Assembly: GCF_029227915.1 (NCBI RefSeq)
Contig: NC_079880.1
Span: 30,003,501-30,067,500 of the forward strand
Direction: 5' to 3'
Source: Hydractinia symbiolongicarpus
Taxonomy: Eukaryota > Cnidaria > Hydrozoa > Anthoathecata > Hydractiniidae
DNA length: 64,000 nt
The notes beneath the pieces are model-generated. The model was given only the letters and a program-made list of their open reading frames with translations, did no database searches and had not been told where the DNA came from. Positions 12,566 through 25,548 of the stretch are shown in pieces (position 1 is the first letter of the stretch; each line of letters opens with the position of its first letter). A program made the position numbers and the translations under genes.

Positions 12566-14391
12566 GGGTATTTTCTTTGTATACACTCGACTATACGGGC
12601 CAAGCCCGGGATTTACGTGAAATCGCTGGTTTTCGTTTGCCGGCGGTTAAACCTCTTTCATTAAGCGTCTCATCAAAAATGAAAACATTTCTGAAAACTA
12701 CAAGTCTCATGCGTTATAGTGGTGAAAAAATATTTTAAAAAATCGTTCGGGAAATGAGTTTACTCCCTAGGTACTTTCTTTGTATACTTTTGACTATACG
12801 GGCCGAGTCCGGGATTTACGGGAAATCGCGGGTTTTTGTTTGCCGGCGATTAAACTTCTTTTATTCAGCGTCCCATCAAAAATGAAAACATTTTTGAAAA
12901 CTAAAAGTCTCATGCGTTTTAGTGGTGAAAAAATAATATAAAAAATCGTTCGGGAAATGAGTTTACTCCCTAGGTAATTTTTTTGTATACTTTTGACTAT
13001 ACGGCCCAAGCCCGGGATTTACGGGAAATGGCGGGTTTTCGTTTGCCGGCGATTAAACTTCTTTTATTCAGTGTCTCATCAAAAATGAAAACATTTTTGA
13101 AAAATACAAGTCTCATGCGTTTTAGTGGTGAAAAGATAATATAAAAAATCGTTTTGGAAATGAGCTTACTCACAGGGTACTTTCTTTGTATACATTCGAC
13201 TATACGGGCCAAGCCCGGGATTTACGGGAAATCGCGGGTTTTTGTTTGCCGGCGAATAAACCACTTTCATTAAGCGTCTCATCAAAAATGAAAACATTTC
13301 TGAAAACTACAAGTCTCATGCGTTGTAGTGGTGAAAAAATAATTTAAAAAATCGTTCGGGAAATGAGTTTACTCCCTGGGTACTTTCTTTGTATACTTTT
13401 GCCTATACGGGCCAAATCCGGGATTTACGGGAAGTCGCGGGTTTTCGTTTGCCGACGATTAAACGTCTTTTATTCAGCGTCTCATTAAAAATGAAAACAT
13501 TTTGAAGACTACAAGTCTTATGCGTTTTAGTGATGAAAAAATAATTTAAAAAATCGTTCTGGAAAAGAGTTTACTCACAGGGTACTTTCTTTGCATACAT
13601 TCGACTATACGGGCCAAGCCCGGGATTTACGGGAAATCGCGGGTTTTCGTTTGCCGGCGATTAAACTTCTTTTATTCAGCGTCTCATCAAAAATGAAAAC
13701 ATTTTTGAAAACTACAAGTCTCATGCGTTTTAGTGGTGAAAAAATAACTTGAAAAATCGTTCCGGAAATGAGTTTACTCCCTGGGTACTTTCTTTGTATA
13801 CTTTTGACTAGACGGGCTGAGTCCGGGATTTATGGGAAGTCGCGGGTTTTCGTTTGCCGGCGATTCAACTTCTTTTATTCAGGGTCTCATCAAAAATGAA
13901 AACAAGTTTGAAGACTACAAGTCTTATGCGTTTTAGTGGTGAAAAAATAATTTAAAAAATCGTTCTGAAAATGAGTTTACTCACAGGGTACTTTCTTTGT
14001 ATACACTCGACTATACGAGCCAAGCCCGGGATTTACGGGAAATCGCGGGTTTTCGTTTGTCGGCGATTAAACCTCTTTCATTAAGCGTCTCATCAAAAAT
14101 GAAAACATTTTTGAAAACTACAAGTCTCATGCGTTTTAGGGGTGAAAAAAAAATTTAAAAAATCGTTCGGGAAATGAGTTTACTCCCTTGGTACTTTCTT
14201 TGTATACATTCGACTATACAGGCCAAGCCCAGGATTTACGGGAAATCGCGGGTTTTCGTTTGCCGGCGATTAAACTTCTTTTATTCAGGGTCTCATCAAA
14301 AATGAAAACAAGTTTGAAGACTACAAGTCTCATGCGTTTTAGTGGTGAAAAAGTAATTTAAAAAATCGTTCGGGAAATGAGTTTACTCCCT
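12566..14391 (+). repeat. Higher-order repeat B, copy 1 (9 monomers, 1826 bp)
   Basis: The unit starts with a tattttctttgtatacactcg monomer, then cctaggtac, ggtaatttttttg, aataaaccacttt and ccaaatccggg monomers. These are followed by four A-type monomers (aataacttg, ctgagtccgg, cactcgac, acaggcc). The unit restarts at 14392. The ggtaatttttttg monomer recurs with spacings 1826, 1622 and 811 bp through 17231. Confidence 0.88.
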
Positions 14392-16013
14392 GGGTATTTT
14401 CTTTGTATACACTCGACTATACGGGCCAAGCCCGGGATTTACGGGAAATCGCTGGTTTTCGTTTGCCGGCGATTAAACCTCTTTCATTAAGCGTCTCATC
14501 AGAAATGAAAACATTTCTGAAAACTACAAGTCTCATGCGTTATAGTGGTGAAAAAATAATTTAAAAAATCGTTCGGGAATTGAGTTTACTCCCTAGGTAC
14601 TTTCTTTGTATACTTTTGACTATACGGGCCGAGTCCGGGATTTACGGAAAATCGCGGGTTTTTGTTTGCCGGCGATTAAACTTCTTTTATTCAGCGTCCC
14701 ATCAAAAATGAAAACATTTTTGAAAACTAAAAGTCTCATGCGTTTTAGTGGTGAAAAAATAATATAAAAAATCGTTCGGGAAATGAGTTTACTCCCTGGG
14801 TAATTTTTTTGTATACTTTTGACTATACGGCCCAAGCCCGGGATTTACGGGAAATGGCGGGTTTTCGTTTGCCGGCGATTAAACTTCTTTTATTCAGTGT
14901 CTCATCAAAAATGAAAACATTTTTGAAAAATACAAGTCTCATGCGTTTTAGTGGTGAAAAGATAATATAAAAAATCGTTTTGGAAATGAGCTTACTCACA
15001 GGGTACTTTCTTTGTATACATTCGACTATACGGGCCAAGCCCGGGATTTACGGGAAATCGCGGGTTTTTGTTTGCCGGCGAATAAACCACTTTCATTAAG
15101 CGTCTCATCAAAAATGAAAACATTTCTGAAAACTACAAGTCTCATGCGTTGTAGTGGTGAAAAAATAATTTAAAAAATCGTTCGGGAAATGACTTTACTC
15201 CCTGGGTACTTTCTTTGTATACTTTTGCCTATACGGGCCAAATCCGGGATTTACGGGAAGTCGCGGGTTTTCGTTTGCCGACGATTAAACTTCTTTTATT
15301 CAGCGTCTCATTAAAAATGAAAACATTTTGAAAACTACAAGTCTTATGCGTTTTAGTGGTGAAAAAATAATTTAATAAATCGTTCTGGAAGTGAGTTTAC
15401 TCACAGGGTACTTTCTTTGTATACATTCGACTATACGGGCCAAGCCCGGGATTTACGGAAAATTGCGGGTTTTTGTTTGCCGGCGATTAAACCTCTTTCA
15501 TTAAGCGTCTCATCAAAAATTAAAACATTTCTGAAAACTACAAGTCTCATGCGTTGTAGTGGTGAAAAAATAATTTAAAAAATCGTTCGGGAAATGAGTT
15601 TACTCCCTGGGTACTTTCTTTGTATACTTTTGACTATACGGGCCGAGTCCGGGATTTACGGGAAGTCGTGGGTTTTCGTTTGCCGTCGATTAAACTTCTT
15701 TTATACAGCTTCTCATCAAAAATGAAAACATTTTTAAAAACTACAAGTCTCATGCGTTTTAGTGGTGAAAAAATAATTTAAAAATCGTTCGGGAAATGAG
15801 TTTACTCCCTTGGTACTTTCTTTGTATACATTCGACTATACAGGCCAAGCCCAGGATTTACGGGAAATCGCGGGTTTTCGTTTGCCGGCGATTAAACTTC
15901 TTTTATTCAGGGTCTCATCAAAAATGAAAACAAGTTTGAAGACTACAAGTCTCATGCGTTTTAGTGGTGAAAAAGTAATTTAAAAAATCGTTCGGGAAAT
16001 GAGTTTACTCCCT
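14392..16013 (+). repeat. Higher-order repeat B, copy 2 (8 monomers, 1622 bp)
   Basis: Same opening order as copy 1 (tattttc/cactcg, cctaggtac, ggtaattttttt, aataaaccacttt, ccaaatccggg). It then continues into the attgcggg and ccgtcgatt monomers of the B/C block rather than the A monomers, and returns through one acaggcc/aagtttgaagac monomer near 15811. The result is eight monomers. Confidence 0.86.
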
Positions 16014-16216
16014 GGGTATTTTCTTTGTATACACTCGACTATACGGGCCAAGCCCGGGATTTACGGGAAATCGCTGGTTTTCGTTTGCCGGCGATTAAAC
16101 CTCTTTCATTAAGCGTCTCATCAGAAATGAAAACATTTCTGAAAACTACAAGTCTCATGCGTTATAGTGGTGAAAAAATAATTTAAAAAATCGTTCGGGA
16201 ATTGAGTTTACTCCCT

Positions 16217-18243
16217 AGGTACTTTCTTTGTATACTTTTGACTATACGGGCCTAGTCCGGGATTTACGGAAAATCGCGGGTTTTTGTTTGCCGGCGATTA
16301 AACTTCTTTTATTCAGCGTCCCATCAAAAATGAAAACATTTTTGAAAACTAAAAGTCTCATGCGTTTTAGTGGTGAAAAAATAATATAAAAAATCGTTCG
16401 GGAAATGAGTTTACTCCCTGGGTAATTTTTTTGTATACTTTTGACTATACGGCCCAAGCCCGGGATTTACGGGAAATGGCGGGTTTTCGTTTGCCGGCGA
16501 TTAAACTTCTTTTATTCAGTGTCTCATCAAAAATGAAAACATTTTTGAAAAATACAAGTCTCATGCGTTTTAGTGGTGAAAAGATAATATAAAAAATCGT
16601 TTTGGAAATGAGCTTACTCACAGGGTACTTTCTTTGTATACATTCGACTATACGGGCCAAGCCCGGGATTTACGGGAAATCGCGGGTTTTTGTTTGCCGG
16701 CGAATAAACCACTTTCATTAAGCGTCTCATCAAAAATGAAAACATTTCTGAAAACTACAAGTCTCATGCGTTGTAGTGGTGAAAAAATAATTTAAAAAAT
16801 CGTTCGGGAAATGACTTTACTCCCTGGGTACTTTCTTTGTATACTTTTGCCTATACGGGCCAAATCCGGGATTTACGGGAAGTCGCGGGTTTTCGTTTGC
16901 CGACGATTAAACTTCTTTTATTAAGCGTCTCATTAAAAATGAAAACATTTTGAAAACTACAAGTCTCATGCGTTATAGTGGTGAAAAAATAATTTAAAAA
17001 ATCGTTCGGGAATTGAGTTTACTCCCTAGGTACTTTCTTTGTATACTTTTGACTATACGGGCCGAGTCCGGGATTTACGGAAAATCGCGGGTTTTTGTTT
17101 GCCGGCGATTAAACTTCTTTTATTCAGCGTCCCATCAAAAATGAAAACATTTTTGAAAACTAAAAGTCTCATGCGTTTTAGTGGTGAAAAAATAATATAA
17201 AAAATCGTTCGGGAAATGAGTTTACTCCCTGGGTAATTTTTTTGTATACTTTTGACTATACGGCCCAAGCCCGGGATTTACGGGAAATGGCGGGTTTTCG
17301 TTTGCCGGCGATTAAACTTCTTTTATTCAGTGTCTCATCAAAAATGAAAACATTTTTGAAAAATACAAGTCTCATGCGTTTTAGTGGTGAAAAGATAATA
17401 TAAAAAATCGTTTTGGAAATGAGCTTACTCACAGGGTACTTTCTTTGTATACATTCGACTATACGGGCCAAGCCCGGGATTTACGGGAAATCGCGGGTTT
17501 TTGTTTGCCGGCGAATAAACCACTTTCATTAAGCGTCTCATCAAAAATGAAAACATTTCTGAAAACTACAAGTCTCATGCGTTGTAGTGGTGAAAAAATA
17601 ATTTAAAAAATCGTTCGGGAAATGACTTTACTCCCTGGGTACTTTCTTTGTATACTTTTGCCTATACGGGCCAAATCCGGGATTTACGGGAAGTCGCGGG
17701 TTTTCGTTTGCCGACGATTAAACTTCTTTTATTCAGCGTCTCATTAAAAATGAAAACATTTTGAAAACTACAAGTCTTATGCGTTTTAGTGGTGAAAAAA
17801 TAATTTAATAAATCGTTCTGGAAGTGAGTTTACTCACAGGGTACTTTCTTTGTATACATTCGACTATACGGGCCAAGCCCGGGATTTACGGAAAATTGCG
17901 GGTTTTTGTTTGCCGGCGATTAAACCTCTTTCATTAAGCGTCTCATCAAAAATTAAAACATTTCTGAAAACTACAAGTCTCATGCGTTGTAGTGGTGAAA
18001 AAATAATTTAAAAAATCGTTCGGGAAATGAGTTTACTCCCTGGGTACTTTCTTTGTATACTTTTGACTATACGGGCCGAGTCCGGGATTTACGGGAAGTC
18101 GTGGGTTTTCGTTTGCCGTCGATTAAACTTCTTTTATACAGCTTCTCATCAAAAATGAAAACATTTTTAAAAACTACAAGTCTCATGCGTTTTAGTGGTG
18201 AAAAAATAATTTAAAAATCGTTCGGGAAATGAGTTTACTCCCT
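16217..18243 (+). repeat. B-type 4-monomer (811-bp) duplication and continuation
   Basis: The cctaggtac monomer starts at 16217 and again at 17028, 811 bp apart. Each is followed by the ggtaattttttt, aataaaccacttt and ccaaatccggg monomers. The second copy then runs on through the attgcggg (17840) and ccgtcgatt (18042) monomers as in the 8103 block. The monomer ending at 17027 is chimeric and marks the exchange point. Confidence 0.88.
16826..17027 (+). repeat. Chimeric monomer at B-type exchange point
   Basis: The monomer begins as a ccaaatccggg/ccgacgatt type, including the shortened cattttgaaaac, but ends as a tattttc type with gcgttatagtgg and cgggaattgag. It also carries ttaagcg where its parent has ttcagcg. 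The switch falls roughly between 16935 and 16970. This is what an unequal exchange in monomer register would produce, and it explains why the next four monomers repeat. Confidence 0.8.
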
Positions 18244-18649
18244 GGGTACTTTCTTTGTATACTTTTGACTATACGGACCGAGTCCGGGATTTACGGGAAA
18301 TCGCAGGTTTTCGTTTGCCGGCGATTAAACATCTTTTATTCAGCGTCTCATCAAAAATGAAAACAATTTTGAAAACTACAAGTCTCATGCGTTTTAGTGG
18401 TGAAAAAATAATTTAAAAAATCGTTCCGGAATTGAGTTTACTCCCTGGGTACTTTCTTTGTATACTTTTGACTAGACGGGCCGAGTCCGGGATATACAGA
18501 AAGTCGCGGGTTTTCGTTTGCCGGCGATTCAACTTCTTTTATTCAGCGTCTCATCAAAAATTAAAACATTTTTAAAAACTACAAGTCTCATGGGCTTTAG
18601 TGATGAAAAAATAATTCAAAAAATTGTTCTGGAAATGAGTTTACTCACA

Positions 18650-20476
18650 GGGTACTTTCTTTGTATACATTCGACTATACGGGCCAAGCCCGTTATTTAC
18701 GAGAAATCGCGGGTTTTCGTTTGCCGGCGATTAAACCTCTTTTATTCAGCGTCTCATCAAAAATGAAAACAATTTTGAAAACTACAAGTCTTATGCGCTT
18801 TAGTGATGAAAACATAATTTTAAAAATCGTTCTGGAAATGAGTTTACTCACAGGGTACTTTCTTTGTATAGTTTTGACTATACGGGCCAAGCCCATGATT
18901 TACGGGAAATCGCGGGTTTTCGTTTGTCGGCGATTAAACCTCTTTTATTCAGCGTCTCATCAAAAATGAAAACAATTTTGAAAACTACAAGTCTTATGCG
19001 TTTTAGTGATGAAAAAATAATTTAAAAAATCGTTCTGGAAATGAGTTTACTCACAGGGTACTTTCTTTGTATACATTCGACTATACGGGCCAAGCCCGGG
19101 ATTTACGGGAAATCGCGGGTTTTTGTTTGCCGGCGATTAAACATCTTTTATTCAGCGTCTCATCAAAAATGAAAACATTTTTGAAAACTACAAGTCTCAT
19201 GCGATTTAGTGGTGTAAAAATAATTTAAAAAATCGTTCCGGAAATGAGTTTACTCCCTGGGTACTTTCTTTGTATAGTTTTGACTATATGGGCCAAGCCC
19301 GGGATTTAGGGGAAATCGCGGGTTTTCGTTTGCCGGCGATTAAACTTCTTTTATTCAGCGTCTCATCAAAAATGAAAACAATTTTGAAAACTACAAGTCT
19401 TACGCATTTTAGTGATGAAAAAATAATTTAAAAAATTGTTCTGGAAATGAATTTACTCACAGGGTACTTTCTTTGTATACACTCGACTATACGGGCCAAG
19501 CCCGGGATTTACGGGAAATCGCGGGTTTTCGTTTGCCGGCGATTAAACCTCTTTCATTAGGCCTCTCATCAAAAATGAAAACATTTTTGAAAACTACAAG
19601 TCTCATGCGTTTTAATGGTGAAAAAATAATTTAAAAAATCGTTCCGGAAATGAGTTTACTCCCTGGGTACTTTCTTTGTATACTTTTGACTAGACGGGCC
19701 GAGTCCGGGATTTACGGGAAGTCGCGGGTTTTCGTTTGCCGGCGATTAAACTTCTTTTATTCAGCGTTTCATCAAAAATGAAAACATTTTTAAAAACTAC
19801 AAGTCCTATGCGTTTTAGTGGTGAAAAAATAATTTAAAAAATCGTTCTGGAAATGAGTTTACTCACAGGGTACTTTCTTTGTATATATTCGACTATACGG
19901 GCCAAGCCCGGGATTTACAGGAAATCGCGGGTTTTCGTTTGCCGGCGATTAAACATCTTTTATTCAGCGTCTCATCAAAAATGAAAACATTTTTGAAAAC
20001 TACAAGTCTCATGCGTTTTAGTGGTGAAAAAATAATTTAAAAAATCGTTCCGGAAATGAGTACACTCCCTGGGTACCTTCTTTGTATACTTTTGACTAGA
20101 CGGGCGGAGTCCGGGATTTACAGGAAGTCGCGGGTTGTCGTTTGCCGGCGATTCAACTTCTTTTATTCAGCTTCTCATCAAAAATGAAAACATTTTTAAA
20201 AACTACAAGTCTCATGGGCTTTAGTGATGAAAAAATAATTTAAAAAATCGTTCTAGAAATGAGTTTACTCCCTGGGTACTTTCTTTGTATAGTTTTGACT
20301 ATACGGGCCAAGCCCGGGATTTAGGGGAAATCGCGGGTTTTCGTTTGCCGGCGATTAAACTTCTTTTATTCAGCGTCTCATCAAAAATGAAAACAATTTT
20401 GAAAACTACAAGTCTTATGCGTTTTAGTGATGAAAAAATAATTTAAAAAATCGTTCGGGAAAAGAGTTTACTCTCT
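18650..20476 (+). repeat. Higher-order repeat C, copy 1 (9 monomers, 1827 bp)
   Basis: The series comprises monomers with cccgttatttacgag (18650), tagttttgac (about 18852), a tttttgtttgccgg core, gactatatgggcc with gatttagggg, cactcgac with cattaggcctc, a ctagacgggccgag type, tatattcgac with tttacagg (19883), gtaccttctttg (20075), and tagttttgac with ttagggg. It restarts at 20477, exactly 1827 bp later. Confidence 0.88.
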
Positions 20477-22303
20477 GGGTACTTTCTTTGTATACTTTAT
20501 ACTATACGGTCCAAGCCCGTTATTTACGAGAAATCGCGGGTTTTCGTTTGCCGGCGATTAAACCTCTTTTATTCAGCGTCTCATCAAAAATGAAAACAAT
20601 TTTGAAAACTACAAGTCTTATGCGCTTTAGTGATGAAAACATAATTTTAAAAATCGTTCTGGAAATGAGTTTACTCACAGGGTACTTTCTTTGTATAGTT
20701 TTGACTATACGGGCCAAGCCCGGGATTTACGGGAAATCGCGGGTTTTCGTTTGTCGGCGATTAAACCTCTTTTATTCAGCGTCTCATCAAAAATGAAAAC
20801 AATTTTGAAAACTACAAGTCTTATGCGTTTTAGTGATGAAAAAATAATTTAAAAAATCGTTCTGGAAATGAGTTTACTCACAGGGTACTTTCTTTGTATA
20901 CATTCGACTATACGGGCCAAGCCCGGGATTTACGGGAAATCGCGGGTTTTTGTTTGCCGGCGATTAAACATCTTTTATTCAGCGTCTCATCAAAAATGAA
21001 AACATTTTTGAAAACTACAAGTCTCATGCGATTTAGTGGTGTAAAAATAATTTAAAAAATCGTTCCGGAAATGAGTTTACTCCCTGGGTACTTTCTTTGT
21101 ATAGTTTTGACTATATGGGCCAAGCCCGGGATTTAGGGGAAATCGCGGGTTTTCGTTTGCCGGCGATTAAACTTCTTTTATTCAGCGTCTCATCAAAAAT
21201 GAAAACAATTTTGAAAACTACAAGTCTTACGCATTTTAGTGATGAAAAAATAATTTAAAAAATTGTTCTGGAAATGAATTTACTCACAGGGTACTTTCTT
21301 TGTATACATTCGACTATACGGGCCAAGCCCGGGATTTACGGGAAATCGCGGGTTTTCGTTTGCCGGCGATTAAACATCTTTTATTCAGCGTCTCATCAAA
21401 AATGAAAACATTTTTGAAAACTACAAGTCTCATGCGTTTTAGTGGTGAAAAAATAATTTAAAAAATCGTCCCGGAAATGAGTTTACTCCCTGGGTACTTT
21501 CTTTGTATACTTTTGACTAGACGGGCCGAGTCCGGGATTTACGGGAAGTCGCGGGTTTTCGTTTGCCGGCGATTAAACTTCTTTTATTCAGCGTTTCATC
21601 AAAAATGAAAACATTTTTAAAAACTACAAGTCCTATGCGTTTTAGTGGTGAAAAAATAATTTAAAAAATCGTTCTGGAAATGAGTTTACTCACAGGGTAC
21701 TTTCTTTGTATATATTCGACTATACGGGCCAAGCCCGGGATTTACAGGAAATCGCGGGTTTTCGTTTGCCGGCGATTAAACATCTTTTATTCAGCGTCTC
21801 ATCAAAAATGAAAACATTTTTGAAAACTACAAGTCTCATGCGTTTTAGTGGTGAAAAAATAATTTAAAAAATCGTTCCGGAAATGAGTATACTCCCTGGG
21901 TACCTTCTTTGTATACTTTTGACTAGACGGGCCGAGTCCGGGATTTACAGGAAGTCGCGGGTTTTCGTTTGCCGGCGATTCAACTTCTTTTATTCAGCTT
22001 CTCATCAAAAATGAAAACATTTTTAAAAACTACAAGTCTCATGGGCTTTAGTGATGAAAAAATAATTTAAAAAATCGTTCTAGAAATGAGTTTACTCCCT
22101 GGGTACTTTCTTTGTATAGTTTTGACTATACGGGCCAAGCCCGGGATTTAGGGGAAATCGCGGGTTTTCGTTTGCCGGCGATTAAACTTTTTTTATTCAG
22201 CGTCTCATCAAAAATGAAAACAATTTTGAAAACTACAAGTCTTATGCGTTTTAGTGATGAAAAAATAATTTAAAAAATCGTTCGGGAAAAGAGTTTACTC
22301 CCT
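20477..22303 (+). repeat. Higher-order repeat C, copy 2 (9 monomers, 1827 bp)
   Basis: The monomer order is the same as in copy 1. The first monomer is chimeric: it opens as ctttatactatacggtcc, the type that closes the unit, and continues as cccgttatttacgag, the type that opens it. Small differences from copy 1 include cattcgac for cactcgac near 21310 and gagtatact for gagtacact near 21888. Confidence 0.88.
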
Positions 22304-23318
22304 GGGTACTTTCTTTGTATACTTTAGACTATACGGTCCAAGCCCGGGATTTACGGGAAATCGCGGGTTTTCGTTTGCCGGCGATTAAACATCTTTCATT
22401 CAGCGTCTCATCAAAAATGAAAACATTTTTGAAAACTACAAGTCTTATGCGTTTTAGTGGTGAAAAAATGATTTAAAAAATCGTTCTGGAAATGAGTTTA
22501 CTCACAGGGTACTTTCTTTGTATATATTCGACTATACGGGCCAAGCCCGGGATTTACAGGAAATCGCGGGTTTTCGTTTGCCGGCGATTAAACATCTTTT
22601 ATTCAGCGTCTCATCAAAAATGAAAACATTTTTGAAAACTACAAGTCTCATGCGTTTTAGTGGTGAAAAAATAATTTAAAAAATCGTTCCGGAAATGAGT
22701 ATACTCCCTGGGTACCTTCTTTGTATACTTTTGACTAGACGGGCCGAGTCCGGGATTTACAGGAAGTCGCGGGTTTTCGTTTGCCGGCGATTCAACTTCT
22801 TTTATTCAGCTTCTCATCAAAAATGAAAACATTTTTAAAAACTACAAGTCTCATGGGCTTTAGTGATGAAAAAATAATTTAAAAAATCGTTCTAGAAATG
22901 AGTTTACTCCCTGGGTACTTTCTTTGTATAGTTTTGACTATACGGGCCAAGCCCGGGATTTAGGGGAAATCGCGGGTTTTCGTTTGCCGGCGATTAAACT
23001 TTTTTTATTCAGCGTCTCATCAAAAATGAAAACAATTTTGAAAACTACAAGTCTTATGCGTTTTAGTGATGAAAAAATAATTTAAAAAATCGTTCGGGAA
23101 AAGAGTTTACTCCCTGGGTACTTTCTTTGTATACTTTAGACTATACGGTCCAAGCCCGGGATTTACGGGAAATCGCGGGTTTTCGTTTGCCGGCGATTAA
23201 ACATCTTTCATTCAGCGTCTCATCAAAAATGAAAACATTTTTGAAAACTACAAGTCTTATGCGTTTTAGTGGTGAAAAAATGATTTAAAAAATCGTTCTG
23301 GAAATGATTTTACTCCCT
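21695..23318 (+). repeat. Tandem duplication of a 4-monomer (812-bp) block
   Basis: Bases 21695-22506 and 22507-23318 repeat the tatattcgac/tttacagg, gtaccttctttg, tagttttgac/ttagggg and ctttagac/cggtcc monomers in order. By eye the copies look almost identical, down to the aaaatgattt variant at the end of the last monomer of each, which indicates recent duplication. Confidence 0.9.
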
Positions 23319-25548
23319 GGGTACTTTCTTTGTATAGTTTTGACTATACGGGCCAAGCCCGGGATTTACGGGAAATCGCGGGTTTTCGTTTGCCGGAGAT
23401 TAAACTTTTTTTATTCGCTGTATCATCAGAAATGAAAACATTTTTGAAAACTACAAGTCTCATGCGTTTTAGTGGTGAAAAGATAATTTAAAAAATCGTT
23501 TTGGAAATGAGTTTACTCACAGGGTACTTTCTTTGTATACATTCGACTATACGGGCCAAGCCCGGGATTTGAGAAATCGCGGGTTTTCGTTTGCCGGCGA
23601 TTAAACCACTTTCATTAAGCGTCTCATCAAAAATGAAAACATTTCTGAAAACTACAAGTCTCATGCGTTTTAGTGGTGAAAAAATAATTTAAAAAATCGT
23701 TCGGGAAATGAGTTTACTCCCTGGGTACTTTCTTTGTATACTTTTGACTATACGGGCCGAGTCCGGGATTTACGGGAAGTCGCGGGTTTTCGATTGCCGG
23801 CGATTAAACTTCTTTTATTCAGCGTCTCATAAAAAATGAAAACATTTTTGAAAACGACAAGTCTCATGGGCTTTAGTGGTGAAAAAATAATTTAAAAAAT
23901 CGTTCGGGAAGTGAGTTTACACCCTGGGTACTTTCTTTGTATACTTTTGACTTTACGAGCCGAGTCCGGGATTTACGGGAAATGGCAGGTTGTCGTTTGC
24001 CGGCAATTAAACTTCTTTTATTCAGCGTCTCATCAAAAATAAAAACATTTTTTAAAACTACAAGTCTCATGCGTTTTAGTGGTGAAAAAATAATATAAAA
24101 AATCGTTCGGGAAATGAGTTTACTCCCTGGGTACTTTCTTTGTATACCTTTGACAATACGGGCCAAGCCCGGGATTTACATGAAATGGCGGGTTTTCGTT
24201 TGCCAGCAATTAAACTTCTTTTATTCAGTGTCTCATCAAAAATGAAAACATTTTTGAAAATTACAAGTCTCATGCGTTTTAGTAGTGAAAAGATAATTTA
24301 AAAAATCGTTTTGGAAATGAGTTTACTCACAGGGTACTTTCTTTGTATACATTCGACTATACGGGCCAAGCCCGGGATTTACGGGAAATCGCGGGTTTTC
24401 GCTTGCCGGCGATTAAACCACCTTCATTAAGCGTCTCATCAAAAATGAAAACATTTCTGAAAACTACAAGTCTCACGCGTTTTAGTGGTGAAAAAAGAAT
24501 TTAAAAAGTCGTTTGGGAAATGAGTTTACTCCCTGGGTACTTTCTTTGTATACTTTTGACTACACGGACCAAGTCCGGGGTTTACAGGAAGTCGCGGGTT
24601 TTCGTTTGCCGGCGATTAAACTTTTTTAATTCAGCGTCTCATTAAAAATGAAAACATTTTTAAAAACTACAAGTCTCATTGGCTTTAGTGGTGAAATAAT
24701 AATTTAAAAAATCGTTCGGGAAATGAGTTTACACCCTGGGTACTTTCTTTGTATACTTTTGACTATACGGGCCGAGTCCGGGATTTTCGGGAAGTCGCGG
24801 GTTTTCGTTTGCCGGCGATTAAACTTCTTTTATTCAGCGTCTCATCAAAAATGAAAACATTTTTAAAAACTACAAGTCTCATGGGCTTTAGTGGTGAAAT
24901 AATAATTTAAAAAATCGTTCGGGAAATGAGTTTACACCCTGGGTACTTTCTTTGTATACTTTTGACTATACGGGCCGAGTCCGGGATTTACGGGAAATCG
25001 CAGGTTTTCGTTTGCCGGCAATTAAACTTCTTTTATTCAGCGTCTCATCAAAAATAAAAACATTTTTAAAAACTACAAGTCTCATGGGCTTTAGTTGTGA
25101 AATAATAATTTAAAAAATCGTTTGGGAAATGAGTTTACTCCCTGGGTACTTTCTTTGTATACTTTTGACTATACGGGCCGAGTCCGGGATTTACGGGAAA
25201 TCGCGGGTTTTAGTTTGCCGGCGATTAAACTTCCTTTATTCAGCGTCTCATCAAAAATAAAAACATTTTTGAAAACTACAAGTCTTATGCGTTTTAGTGG
25301 TGAAAAAATAATTTAAAAAATTGTTCTGGAAATGAGTTTACTCACAGGGTACTTTCTTTGTATACATTCGACTATACGGGCCAAGCCCGGGATTTACGGG
25401 AAATCACGGGATTCGTTTGCCGGCAATTAAACTTCTTTTATTCAGCGTCTCATCAAAAATAAAAACATTTTTAAAAACTACAAGTCTCATGGGCATTAGT
25501 TGTGAAATAATAATTTAAAAAATCGTTTGGGAAATGAGTTTACTCCCT
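23319..25548 (+). repeat. D-type monomer block before the trimer array
   Basis: These are mixed monomers of about 203 bp with features not seen further left: a ccggagatt core with ttcgctgtatcatcagaa (23319), a monomer with the shortened gggatttgagaaatc (about 23570), several with catgggctttagtggtg and gaaataataattt, and several whose tail reads gtttacaccctggg. Single-monomer near-duplications are visible around 24730-25140. No higher-order order is obvious to me here. Confidence 0.8.
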
